This document shows positions 1-10,758 of a stretch of DNA of 64,000 nucleotides, in pieces. The position numbers and the translations under genes are program-made. The notes under the pieces were generated by a model. That model saw only the letters and a program-made list of their open reading frames with translations, searched no databases and was not told where the DNA came from. The DNA is taken from positions 32,625,453-32,689,452 of the forward strand of contig JAOANR010000014.1 of the NCBI GenBank assembly GCA_030278955.1. The letters run 5' to 3'. Numbering within the stretch: the stretch's first letter is position 1; each line of letters begins with the position of its first letter. Source of the DNA: Hygrophila difformis. Taxonomy: Eukaryota; Streptophyta; Magnoliopsida; Lamiales; Acanthaceae.

Positions 1-1995
1 ACGCTTTTCATTTTGTTCCTCAAGGAACTTTTCCAAAAGGGCTGCTCTTTCGGCCAGCTGGGCAAGGTCAGCGCAGTCCTGAACAATTAAATATTCCTTT
101 AATTTTGGCAACATATTTGCCACTGTTATGGTGGTTATCTCCCTATCGGGGATATCATTGTGCACTGACTTTTAAGTCTTTGCAATCAGTTAATAAATGC
201 ACTCGCCGCTTCATTGGTGAATTGTTTAGCATTAGTTAGATCTGCCAAACTAACCTATGTTAATGGAGTATAGAACCTGTGATGGAAGGCTCTCTCTAGA
301 TCGACCCAATTTTGGATCGAGTTAGGCCGCAATGACGCGTACCAAGCGAAGGCAGGTCATTGAACAGCCTCAGCTTCAGCCAATTACTGGCCGCCATTTC
401 ACCGCACTGTGTGGTGAATCTGCCCACGTGCTCTACGGTGTTCTTGCCATCGTCCCACGAGAACATGGTGAACTTAGGCATCTTGAAGCATTTTGGATAG
501 GGCTGCATTGTGTGCATCCAGTCAGGGTAGGGCTTCATGTATGTAGGCCGCTCCATCGGCCTTAGTTGAATCCTAAAATGTTGCAACATCATGTCCGCCA
601 GCAACTCAGGTGATACCGCCGGTGCCTGTGTAAGAGGCATAGTGGTTGTGGGAGGTGTGGCAGGTGTCAAGGCCACTCCACATGGTTGTGGCGCCTGCCC
701 CCTAGTGTTGGTTGAATCCATGTAGGGTTTGGTATGGGCGCTGGTACAAGCGAATAGTTGGCCACATAAGGTGTAGATGTTCGGCATGGAAGGTGCCGCT
801 TGACGTGGTGGCATCCCAGTTCCACCAGAGGCCGCTGGACAGCCTGGTGAAGCACTGGAAGCCATCGAACAGCCTGGTGATGCATAGATCGGCACTGGAG
901 GTTCCCCATACGCAAAACTCGGCATGCTAGGTGCCACTGGAGCGAATGTGTAAGCAGCTTGACACGGGAATGGGAATAGACTGGCCAAGCCTCCGGACTC
1001 TGGGAGTGGCGGCTGGCCGGGTGTGGTTCCCCACATCCTCTGTTGGCCACCTGACAACCCTAGACATGAAAGACTGGGCGGCACATTTGTGTCGTTTGTA
1101 GGAGCGGTTTCTTCTTGTTGAGTACGCGAGAAACCGCATATTCTATCAATCGGATCGGCCATAGCAGGCTGCAACACATCCACGAGATGCTTGGTGAGCA
1201 GAGGCATGAGCTCGGCTAGGGGTGTAAATGAGACTGATAGGCTCGTGAATTGTTCGAGCTCGGCTCGGTCAAAATTCGGTTCAAGCTCGACTCGACATGG
1301 CTCGGTTCGAGCTCGAGCTCGGCTTGTAACACACATGATCTCAAGCCGAGCCAACCACTATTCGGCTCGAAAACTCGATAATAGGCTCGATATTTATATA
1401 TATATATTTATTATGAAATATAGAAATTATATATAATATTAAAAGTATATTATTATTATTGTTTATATCTTTTAATTTTTAAATTAAAAATATATTATTA
1501 ATTAAATATATATTTTTAAAATTATTTTAATATGTAGATTAAATTAAATATAATTAAATATATACAATATATTAAATATAATTTCTTTTATAAATTATGT
1601 GAGGATGAAAATGATACTAGTTCGAGCTCGGCTCGACTCGGTCAAAGCTCGGCTCGAAGTAGCTCGGTCAAAGCTCGGCTCGAATTCTTATGAGCTCAAG
1701 CCGAGCTTATCACTATTCGGGCTCGGCTCGGCTCGTTTACACCCCTAAACTCGGCCATCGACTCTGTCATCAACAACCGCATTTGCTCGGAAAAAGTAGG
1801 GATTTGCGAAATCCCCTGTTGCGGTTGGGAACTACTTTCTACCGCTCCATCGGTAGGCATTCTAACTGGCGTCTTTTCTCTTAGAGACATCTCTTCGAAC
1901 CTCTCTGTCAGATCGCTCACAAGCTTGCTGGATCTGAGACGCATAAACTCCAAGAGGATATGGCTTCCACTCGTGTCCCACTAGGCGTGCCAATT
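1..1995 (-). pseudogene. Ty3/gypsy-like gag, partial, disrupted
   Basis: The minus strand reads from the PBS region beside the LTR (1996) leftward into a gag-like protein that runs off the window. The N-terminal piece lies at 1696-1953. The next piece, 296-1200, carries a Pro/Met/Gln-rich segment and then a stretch with KPYPDW, YPKCFKMPKF and TVEHVGRFTTQCGE, typical of plant Ty3/gypsy gag. Further gag-like residues (AQDCADLA-type wording near 20-90, minus strand) lie in another frame, so the copy has frameshifts. A MITE at 1217-1749 splits the two main pieces. No zinc knuckle or pol is inside the window. Lineage within Ty3/gypsy is not resolved. Confidence 0.7.
1217..1749. mobile_element. hAT-like MITE inserted in gag
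   Basis: Ends are inverted: TAGGGGTGTAAATGAG on the left and CTCGTTTACACCCCTAAA on the right. CTCGGC is found on both sides (1211-1216 and 1750-1755), a probable target duplication. Subterminal zones are dense in GAGCTCGGCTCG-type repeats and flank an AT-rich core with no coding capacity. The gag frame is the same on both sides, so this is a later insertion. hAT elements usually give 8-bp TSDs, and only 6 bp are clear here. Confidence 0.7.
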
Positions 1996-2539
1996 TGTTG
2001 AACCAAGAAATTTTAAAGGAACAAAACCTCTTTTCTGATTGATGACTGTCGAATGAATTACAAGATTTGCAGAAAGGAAGTTACAGGAAACTAAGAAAGC
2101 TTTAAAGGAATGAAAATGCGGAATGGAAGAACAGGAACTTAAAGAAAAATGTAAACAAAAGAAAATTGCGGAATGAAAGAAATGAAAGGAATTGCACTGC
2201 AGAAAGCTAAAAGAAAAATTAAAATGCAGCTTCTTGAGAAGTGTTGAAGGTGTCCTTATGTCTTGATGGCCTCCTGTATTTATAGGCCGTGGCACCAGCT
2301 TGTGAATCATCAGATGTGGGTTCCCAACTACATGACTGAAGCCTGGATTCGTCAGTTCTTTTGCCTCAACCGCCCTTAGTGCCAAACTTCTCTTTTGACT
2401 GAGGAATGCTTCAGAAAAATTGTCTGCTCAACTGCCTCGGGTAAGTTTCTTGCATTGTTTGATGGATCATGGTCCTTCCTTGGGTCAATTATTGTTGGAC
2501 TGCACCCATTTTCTCGGCCTAATTAATTTGGGATTAACA
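1996..2539 (-). mobile_element. 5' LTR of the minus-strand Ty3/gypsy-like element
   Basis: Read on the minus strand it begins TGTTAATCCC (at 2539) and ends GGTTCAACA (at 1996). The PBS-adjacent stretch AATTGGCACGCC and the gag follow. Length is 544 bp. A TATAAATA box on the minus strand at 2277-2284 lies in the middle, as expected for U3. The partner LTR is outside the window, so boundaries rest on TG..CA ends and context. Confidence 0.65.
2277..2284 (-). promoter_or_regulatory. LTR TATA box
   Basis: TATAAATA on the minus strand inside the LTR at 1996-2539, upstream of the gag start. Position fits a U3 promoter. Confidence 0.5.
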
Positions 2540-2825
2540 AACGTATACAAAAATACCTGGTCATTGACACACGACTAATGGCATAATTCTCCCTCAACCT
2601 CAAATATTCGGATCATTATTGGAAATGATATCTGGAGAAAGTTTATTTCTCAAAAATTTCGACTGTGTATTTCCATAAATTAAATAGGGGTATTACAAAG
2701 CTTTCATAGTCCTCGTAGGAAACTGTCTTAAATGTAAATATGCGGGAATTTTAAAATAGTAATTACATATATTGTCATACATATTATATATTCATTTTCA
2801 ATCTCTAGAATAAACTAGTACGATA
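2540..2825. other. Intergenic, no gene seen
   Basis: AT-rich sequence between the LTR and the Stowaway MITE. No coding signal, tRNA or repeat recognised. Confidence 0.5.
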
Positions 2826-3081
2826 CTCCGTGAGTCTCATTTCAAATGTTACATTTGGACTTTTTATACTATATTCATTATGTATGTTTGATCTAAATTT
2901 TTTTGCAGTTACATATGAAAAATATAGTCAAGTGGGATCTTGTTGGATTCCTCTTTTTCGCATAGTTTTCAAATATATTTTTTATATTTTGACTTCTCTA
3001 CATTTTAAGATATTAAATGTTAATAATGCATTGGACTGCGTCTTCAAAAGTTTTGAGACATTTCAAATGAGACGGATGGAG
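2826..3081. mobile_element. Stowaway-like MITE in PIN2 promoter
   Basis: TIRs read CTCCGTGAGTCTCATTTC on the left and, inverted, CTCCATCCGTCTCATTTG on the right. TA dinucleotides flank both ends. Length 256 bp, no coding capacity. These are the hallmarks of Tc1/mariner Stowaway MITEs (CTCCCTCCGTC ends, TA target). It ends about 345 bp before the PIN2 start codon. Confidence 0.75.
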
Positions 3082-3195
3082 TATTAACTATTGAGAACAT
3101 CACTAAAACGTCCAAGTAAAGCGTATTTTAATGCGCCAAAGTGAAACACAAACACTTCCTTCACATATCCTTACCGTTTTCCCCTTGATTTATTT

Positions 3196-3203
3196 TATAA
3201 TAT
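3196..3203 (+). promoter_or_regulatory. Candidate PIN2 TATA box
   Basis: TATAATAT, 223-230 nt upstream of the PIN2 start codon and downstream of the MITE. This spacing would give a leader of roughly 200 nt. Inferred from position only. Confidence 0.35.
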
Positions 3204-3267
3204 GTAGACACACATGCAAGGACACACAAGTAGCCAGGCACAAATCCATATTTTACCTTTTCTCTCC

Positions 3268-3273
3268 ATGTGA
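3268..3273 (+). promoter_or_regulatory. Start-stop uORF (ATGTGA) in PIN2 leader
   Basis: An ATG directly followed by TGA, 158 nt upstream of the main ATG and in a different frame. Such minimal uORFs can stall ribosomes. It matters only if transcription starts upstream of 3268, as the candidate TATA box suggests. Confidence 0.4.
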
Positions 3274-3425
3274 TATTGTCCTTGAATAGTTGTCTTCAAT
3301 CTCCCATTAATATTATTATTCCAACACATCTCATCAAGACTCAAATCTTGATCTTGTCTTCCTCCTCATCAGTCCTCTCTCTCACCTTTTTTCCAAATCT
3401 CCAATCATCATATCTCAATCACACA

Positions 3426-6192
3426 ATGATAACAGGAAAGGATATCTATGATGTGCTTGCAGCCATCATTCCTTTATATGTTGCCATGATTCTGGCCTAT
3501 GGATCAGTCAAGTGGTGGAAGATCTTCACCCCCGATCAATGCTCCGGGATCAACCGATTCGTCGCTGTTTTCGCCGTCCCTCTGCTCGGTTTTCACTTCA
3601 TCTCCACCAACAACATCTATGCCATGAACTTCCACTTCATTGCAGCCGATAGTCTCCAGAAAGTGGTGATCCTCGTAGCCCTTTTCCTGTGGCATTGGTT
3701 TGGGAAAAATGGTAGCCTTGAATGGATGATCACTCTGTTTTCACTGTCGACTCTTCCCAACACTCTTGTGATGGGAATCCCTTTGCTGAGGGCCATGTAT
3801 GGTGACTTCTCAGGGAATTTAATGGTCCAAATTGTGGTGATGCAGAGTGTGATTTGGTACACGCTTATGCTCTTCATGTTCGAGTACAGAGGGGCTAAGT
3901 TGCTTATTTCTGATCAATTCCCTGAAACCGCTGCTTCAATAACATCGTTCAAAGTTGAGTCTGATGTCATTTCGCTCAACGGGCGCGAGCCGTTGCAGGC
4001 GGACGCAGAGATTGGCGACGATGGGAAGCTGCATGTCGTCGTTAAGAGGTCGACTTCGGCCTCCTTGATATCCTCTTACAACAAGGGGATGCACTCCAGT
4101 GCCATGACTCCGAGGGCCTCGAACCTCACTGGTGTCGAGATCTACTCGGTTCAATCCTCCCGGGAGCCAACCCCGCGCGCGTCAAGCTTCAACCAAACCG
4201 ATTTTTACGCCATGTTCAATAGCAAGACGGCCAGTCCCAAACATGGATACACTAATAGCTTTGGAGGGGATATTTTCTCATTGCAATCATCCAAGGGCGT
4301 CACCCCGAGAACCTCTAATTTTGAGGAGGAAATGATGAAACTTGGTAAGAAAAAGACGGTGACTGGGAGGAGCATGAGTGGGGAACTCTTCAATGGCGGG
4401 GCGCAACAACAACCGCCTTCCTACCCTCCTCCGAATCCCATGTTTTCAGGGCCTCGGAGGAAGGACGCTGGCCATAGTAGCAGCAACAATAACAACAATA
4501 ATAGTAGCAGTGGTAATCCTAACAAGGAGCTTCACATGTTTGTTTGGAGTTCAAGTGCTTCTCCTGTGTCCGAAGCAAACATGAGAAATGCCGTCAACAA
4601 AGCTGCCTCATCTGATTTTGCAACACTTGATGCTGCCAAGGCTGCTTTGGTGGAGACCCCATCAAGAGGTACTTAGATTGCAATTGTTTTTCCCTCAATA
4701 ATTCTAACTTGTTATACTCGAGTTATATGATCTCATTATTAAGTACTTGGCAGAAAATGGAAGCCCCAGTGGAAAAAACATGATGAATGGAGAAAAAGAG
4801 AGCGAAATCGAGGAGGCTAATGGGAAGTTCCCGAGCAACGTTTCACCCTATTCTTGCCACAAGAAAATGGATCCGGAAGAAGGAGGCGCGATGGAGGGAA
4901 GGAAGACACAGATGCCTCCGGCAAGTGTCATGACTAGGCTTATACTCATAATGGTTTGGAGAAAGCTCATCAGAAACCCAAACACTTATTCCAGCCTTTT
5001 AGGTCTCATATGGTCCCTAGTTTCATTCAGGTCTCATTAATCATTCCATTCAACTCTTTTCAACAGGGAAAATATTATTTTCAACAACATTAATAATAAC
5101 ATCTTGTACTTGGCTTTCTTGTAGATGGAACATCGAAATGCCCTCAATCGTGAAAGGCTCGATATCAATCTTGTCTGATGCAGGACTTGGCATGGCTATG
5201 TTCAGTCTAGGTAATGTACAATTCTTCCATCAAAAATGAAATGCTTTGTTTTTCTACTTATTAATTGGTCTGAAAACAGACGAGGACAGAATGAATATTT
5301 GCTTAAGGTGTATTAATCATGCATGCAGGTTTATTCATGGCATTGCAGCCAAAGATCATAGCATGTGGCAAATCTGTAGCCACATTTTCAATGGCCGTGA
5401 GGTTCTTAACAGGGCCTGCTGTCATTGCTGCAACCTCCATAGCCATTGGCCTCCGCGGCGTTCTCCTGCACGTCGCCATTGTTCAGGTAAACACGTAACG
5501 CTACATCCAATTCATCCTATTACGTTACTAAACATGGAATGAAAGGTTATATGACTCAAAATCAATTGACAATAGGCGGAGTAACTCCTATTCATATACA
5601 TAAGAAGAATCTCACTCAATAATCGATGTGAGACACTCAACACACAGGCCCTCCAGGAAATCGAACCCCAGATCGATTATTGATTTTGGACGTGAAATTT
5701 GGTTATGAGATGAATCTGGAGGGGTTGTACTGAGTGTCCACAATGGTTGCCGAGTCAGATTCTCTCTTATTTGTACGTACTCCCTTCATTATCAATTAGT
5801 TTTGGTACCATTAGGTTTTGACCGAAAGCTCATATCGCCTTTGTATAACGTGTATATGGGAATCTAAATTCTGAAGCCACGTGTTTTTTTTTAAAAAATC
5901 TGATTTGTTTGGTAAACAGGCAGCACTTCCTCAGGGAATTGTCCCCTTCGTGTTTGCAAAGGAGTACAATGTGCATCCGGACATACTCAGCACAGCGTAA
6001 GTAACTATTTCTTGATTATGAAAACACATTGACCGTTTAAACAATACAAATACTTTATTTTTAAACAATAAGAATTAATTAATCAAGCTAATTATATAAA
6101 AAAAAAAAAAAAATCTTACATGCAGGGTTATTTTTGGAATGCTAATCGCTTTGCCCATAACAATTTTGTACTACGTGCTACTTGGGGTGTGA
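3426..6192 (+). CDS. PIN2: PIN2-type auxin efflux carrier, six exons
   Basis: Plasma-membrane auxin efflux carrier; in other plants PIN2 moves auxin shootward in root epidermis and cortex for gravitropism. Exons: 3426-4668, 4754-5030, 5125-5210, 5329-5486, 5920-5996 and 6126-6192, all with GT-AG introns and an open frame (1908 nt, about 635 aa, near the family's usual 647). The N-terminal membrane half starts [21 protein letters not shown] long hydrophilic loop carries three TPRXS motifs (residues about 228, 249 and 293) of the kind phosphorylated by PINOID-type kinases. It also has RSMSGEL and an Asn/Ser run, and the C-terminal half contains [13 protein letters not shown] and [17 protein letters not shown]. 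Loop wording ([25 protein letters not shown]) matches PIN2 rather than PIN1/3/4/7. The ATG at 3426 is the first in-frame ATG. The C-terminus is LLGV rather than the common LLGL. A start-stop uORF and a MITE lie upstream. Confidence 0.95.
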
Positions 6193-6546
6193 AAGGAAAG
6201 CTGGAAGCTAAGGTCTTGTTTGGCAAAGACTGGAACAGGAGGAGAATTGCAGAATTCAAGAAGCAAAGCGATATATAGTCAAATTAAATTAGGGTAGATG
6301 AGATTCAGAAAGAGGTTCAATTAATATTTCCATGGGAATCAGTGTACAACTGGAACTGGGGATGGATTCAGATACATGCTACATGCTGTCTGCATGCATG
6401 TGCCCTTTTGCTCTAACCTTATTTTTATACTACATCATTCTTTCTTTTTTTTTTTTTTCAAGAAAATATTTATTTTCATTAATTTTTATATCCCTTGTCT
6501 CTTAGACAACCCTAGGGAAAAATTTGGAGTTTCCGAAGGAATTTAG
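6193..6546. other. PIN2 3' UTR and downstream flank
   Basis: About 100 nt of purine-rich sequence follows the stop codon, then T-rich sequence around 6440-6480 that could hold the poly(A) region. No other gene seen. Confidence 0.4.
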
Positions 6547-6650
6547 AATGGAAAAAGTTAGGCATATAATTATTAAAATAATGCAGATAAAATATTCCGT
6601 TCCCTAAATGATACGAAATTGCCTGTCGAACAGGCGATTGAAAAAAAAAT
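6547..6650 (+). repeat. Inverted repeat, left arm
   Basis: About 100 bp that reappears reverse-complemented at 18287-18385, on the far side of the chromovirus. The shared core is AATTATTAAAATAATGCA followed by AAATATTCCGTTCC and a GCCTGT..AACAGGC-like palindrome. The arms may be TIRs of an older element now holding the chromovirus. Confidence 0.55.
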
Positions 6651-6652
6651 AT

Positions 6653-6910
6653 TTCATCCATTTTTTTTAAAGGTTACACTTCTGATTTGCACGTATGTCA
6701 TTGCACATTTTCAACGATTAATAACTCAAATTCGGTACAAGTAAAAATTCTTAAAATTTGACATTTAAAAATTACAAGATGAGACGAATTCAACAAGATC
6801 TCACTTGGCTATATTTTTTCTTCAATAACTATAACAAAAATAGAAGTCAAAGTGCTACAATGAACAGTAAAAAAGAATTAAAACGTAACATTTAAAAAAA
6901 ATGGAGGGAG
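6653..6910. mobile_element. Degenerate Stowaway-like MITE
   Basis: Right end AAAAAAAATGGAGGGAG is followed by TA; left end TTTCATCCATTTTTTTT is a decayed inverted match. About 258 bp, non-coding. Confidence 0.5.
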
Positions 6911-7226
6911 TATTTTATTCCTGATCGCCTGTTGAACAAGCGATTAGATAAAAAAACTGGTGAATAGTGCTAATCGCCTGTTCACTATTCATTATTATTT
7001 TATTCACGAATAGTGTTAATCGCCTATTTAACAGGGGATTAATTAGCACTATTCACCAATTTATTATTATTATTATTTTTTATGGCCGTTTGATTCAGGG
7101 TATCCAACATTCTTAATAGGAATTATACATACCCATATTTAGTTCGGGGCATGTTTCATGTGGAAAAATTATATTCCCACCGAATGTGAGAAAATTAAGG
7201 ATTTTGGGTGGGAATGTGATTCCCCC
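6911..7226. repeat. Palindromic CGCCTGTT/AACAGGCG repeats and MITE-like tail
   Basis: Three imperfect copies of a palindrome of the type AATCGCCTGTTNAACAGGCGATT lie near 6926, 6973 and 7017, with TA-rich spacers. From about 7082 to 7226 the sequence (GTTTGATTC, GGTGGGAATGTGATTCCCC) looks like a MITE end, cut off where the chromovirus LTR begins. Confidence 0.45.
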
Positions 7227-9779
7227 TACCCGAGAACTTTATAACATAAAATAAATAAATAAATAAACAATCAATAAAACAATAATAATAAATGAATAAA
7301 CATAATACATAGACAAGGAAATGAGAAATGGAATTTAATTTAAGAAGGAATTTAATTTCCAATACCCGGGAAACCAAAGATAAATTAATCCAATAAATTG
7401 TACAAGTATACCCGACACTAATGGACTCGAGAGTTCGAGGCCAATATTAAATCTAGACCCGAGTAAGAATTAAGATAGGAACTAGGAGCTTGAAAATATA
7501 CCGGAAATTCGAATCCGAGAACAGAGAGGGATAGAAGTCCGAAAGAGAGGAGGAAATGCTCGACGGATCGCACGACCCGCCCGGACCGAAGTCCAGGCGT
7601 GGTCTTCGCGGTGGCCACGCGGTGAGTGGCTAAAAGGCGCGCCAACCCCGCGCCACTCGACAGATTCACCGGTTGCGAGATTCACTCGCCCGAATCCGGA
7701 TTTTTCGACTTTTGTTGTATTCCTTTCGGCTCAAGACTCACCAAGGCCGATCATGGACGTCCCTAGGTCGTGCCTATCTATAAATAACACCCCTTGGCAG
7801 CCCCGAACACTTTTCAAAACCCTACAACTCTCTATACATACGAAAACCCTAATCCCGGAGTCGTCGAAGGCACGAAACCAAGGCGATGACTGTTTTGGAC
7901 TGTCGTGGACGAAAATCGGGAGATCTCTAACGTTGTGGTAAGTTCTGATCCGTTCGTTTCTTTACAATCTTGATTCGAAAACGAATCCTAACTTAATCTT
8001 TTTCCTTTCGACATCACGAATCGGATCTAGAACGAAGAACCCGACGAACGGAGAAGATAAACGGTGGACTGGAAGCCACGCCTCCGAATCGACGATCCCG
8101 GACGCCCAAAGATCTGTAAATTATCTTACTATGATTTTGGGAGGATTTAAAATACACTTGATCTAACGATTTAAACCAAGAACGTAAAATATGTCAAAAC
8201 GAAATCTTTAACGGCGCAGCATATTTGCTTGATTTTTCTGAACCCGTAACCTGTTAAAACGAGAAAACTTAAAACATGAAAAACGTTCCTAAGGCATTAA
8301 TCTAGCTACTGTAAAAATTTCAAAATTTTTCGTTATGATTTGATATCTGAAGTCGATCTCAAACCGAACTGCTTTGAATTTGAATCTTGAAATCGGGACA
8401 GAACTTAGGTCCGAACTTGTAGACGTTTTTGACATTAGATCTAGACCGATTCAGAACTTTAGCTGAACATGGAAGTTGTATATATATGTCTTAGGTATCT
8501 CTCTGTAAACTTTCATCAAATTTGGAGTTAGTTTGCTATGGTAGATCTTGAAATCTTGAAACTGGTGTTAAAATTTTCGGACAGATTATCATCCTGTTAA
8601 AGATTGACATTTTTCACTTACTTCCATATCTCGGATCGAAAAATCTAAAACATAAAACTTGTTCAGCTATGTGTTTTCGAGCCACTGGTCAAATTTCAGA
8701 ATTTTTAGATTTAAACTCGATTTTTAATGAATTTTGAAGTAAATTGTGATTGACCGAGTCAAATCTTGAAATCTTGTTGAAACCGTGAAATTAGCCTTTA
8801 AGGTTTAAACGAGTAGAAGGCTCTTTGAAATAAATACATGAATCTGAAATTTAGGAAATCCCCTTACAAACTTGATCTTTTAAATTAGGGGGTGAGTGCT
8901 CTGCAGGGTGCCCTCCTAACGATTCACTTCCTGCCTGTATGGACGATGGTGACCCGCGCAAAATTTTGAGATATGTTGCCAAAACGGCATGAGATATATG
9001 GCCTACACTCTCGTGAATATCCATATGGGTTTCCCGAGGCTCAAGAGTGGTACTGGGTATGGCAGATACAGCTGCGACCGCTGGCTTCCGGCTAGACTTG
9101 ACGAGATTGGGATGCAATCATGAAATACTTGAAATACTAAATCTTGAGTGTAACGGGGATAGTTAAATATTTATTTGTTGTCCTTTCAAATCGTTAAATG
9201 CTTTATTTAAATTAATTATAGCTTTTATTTAAATTATGCTAAATATATTATTGATTAGTGCCATGAATTAATTATGCAAATTATTTAGATAATTAAATTG
9301 AATTATTTATGATTTATTATCATGCTTTTATTTAAATATTAAATGGTTTTGAAACCCCACGATCATGTCTGTATTAACTTACTCAGCAAGTTGTGCTGAC
9401 CAAATCGTTTATCTCCTTTTCCTTACAGAGTATGTGGAATGAGCATGAGCACTACATACATGGGATTTATGGGAACATTTAGTATTTTGATTTTTGCATT
9501 AGACTATAGTATGAACGGGCCTGTTTAACTCGTGTTTTGGCCATGTTGGCCCTATTTACATTTTCCGCTGCAATACTTATACTTAGATACTATTATTCCG
9601 CTTCATTATAATATTTATTTTGAACTTATATTGAATGGGCTACTTGAATGGTTTTAAATGTTTTAAATACTGCAATACCTAGCCTTGCATCTCTTTAGTA
9701 AGCTCGGAAAAACCGTGTCTTACTAGGGAGGTGTGGCGGTGACATCCCGACCTGGGTGACCAAAAACCGGGGTGTTACA
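7227..9779 (+). repeat. 5' LTR of chromovirus
   Basis: Aligns with 15710-18286 along its length and ends GGGGTGTTACA. A TATAAATA box lies at 7789-7796. Three ~190-bp modules start near 8273, 8466 and 8649. The first few bases (TGTAA) are replaced by unrelated flank. Confidence 0.9.
7789..7796 (+). promoter_or_regulatory. LTR TATA box
   Basis: TATAAATA; the same box is at 16280-16287 in the 3' LTR and at 32666 and 37344 in the gag-only element. Confidence 0.55.
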
Positions 9780-9782
9780 AGT

Positions 9783-9795
9783 TGGTATCAGAGCC
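9783..9795 (+). other. Primer-binding site (initiator tRNA-Met)
   Basis: TGGTATCAGAGCC, the standard plant complement of the initiator tRNA-Met 3' end, 3 nt after the LTR end. Confidence 0.85.
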
Positions 9796-10178
9796 CGGAT
9801 ATTTTTAAACCCTTATTATTTTTTTAAAACTATTATTTTTATATTATTATTATTTTTAAACTACAGAAGCCCAAATTATTTTTTAAACCTTCCTAGTCCC
9901 CAAATTATTTTTGAGCCCGAATTATAATTATTTTTGACCCAATATAGAGGTCCAAGGATTTTAAATATTATTTTAAATTTTTAAGCATTATTTCCATGGA
10001 GACGAATTTTTATTTTTCAAGCCATGGAAAAAAATATATAGTGCATGAATTATTTTTGGGGGGAAATCATCATTTGCATATGCATACTGCATTGTCTTTA
10101 TTTAGAGAACTTAGAATCTTGGTGAATTTTAACTTAGAATCTCGGCGAATATTAACTTAGATCTTTTGCTTGCGCTAG

Positions 10179-10514
10179 ATGGCTAGTCAAGATATGATGA
10201 ACTTGATTATCAAAATGATGAATGCTCACCTTGACTCCCAACAAACTATAGAACAAATGAAACATCGTATGACTCAATTGGAGGCAAATCTGCACCATAT
10301 GGGCAACTTGAGAGAGGCGGATCTCCACCGCATACACCAACTCGAACGCCAAGTCCAAACCGTCACTACGCAAAATCTAATACTGAAGGAACACATCGAT
10401 GCTCATGGACAAGACATGAACACCATCTTTGACGATCTATTGCCGCCAAGTTCGGAGGAGGAAAACCCGGAGGAGGATCCCGCTACCCCACCGGAGGACG
10501 TCTTGAGACGTTAG
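10179..10514 (+). CDS. Small coiled-coil ORF upstream of gag (ORF0)
   Basis: Codes for 111 aa, starting MASQDMMNLIIKMMNAHL. Residues 10-75 have a heptad-like pattern of L/I/M with many Q, H and E, consistent with a coiled coil; the C-terminus is acidic and proline-rich (EEENPEEDP). It lies between PBS and gag and is not part of gag. I do not recognise the family. The frame is intact although gag-pol is broken, but at this length that could be chance. The gag-only relative at 32124 matches up to the base before the ATG and then diverges, so it lacks this ORF. Confidence 0.5.
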   Translation: MASQDMMNLIIKMMNAHLDSQQTIEQMKHRMTQLEANLHHMGNLREADLHRIHQLERQVQTVTTQNLILKEHIDAHGQDMNTIFDDLLPPSSEEENPEEDPATPPEDVLRR

Positions 10515-10758
10515 GAGATCTATTTATAGTAGATACTATTTTTGCTAAGAAACATTGCTATTTTTGTACATTCCCTCACTTGTATTAAAAGCTTCTTTTA
10601 AGGGAATAAAATACAAGATTTATTCATTTAAACAAAATAAAACAAAACATTGCGTTACTTCAAAGTCCAATCAAGCATTATGTGTAAAAGCATAAGCACA
10701 TACATAGTAACTTGCCTAGACAATATATTACGTTCTAATTCGCACCGTTTGTAACAGA

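Noticed and set aside
3270..3425. In-frame 52-codon N-terminal extension of PIN2
   Set aside because: It begins at GTG, has no ATG, and does not resemble the conserved PIN N-terminus, which starts at 3426.
7227..9779. Host regulatory region or lncRNA
   Set aside because: The whole stretch aligns with 15710-18286 as an LTR.
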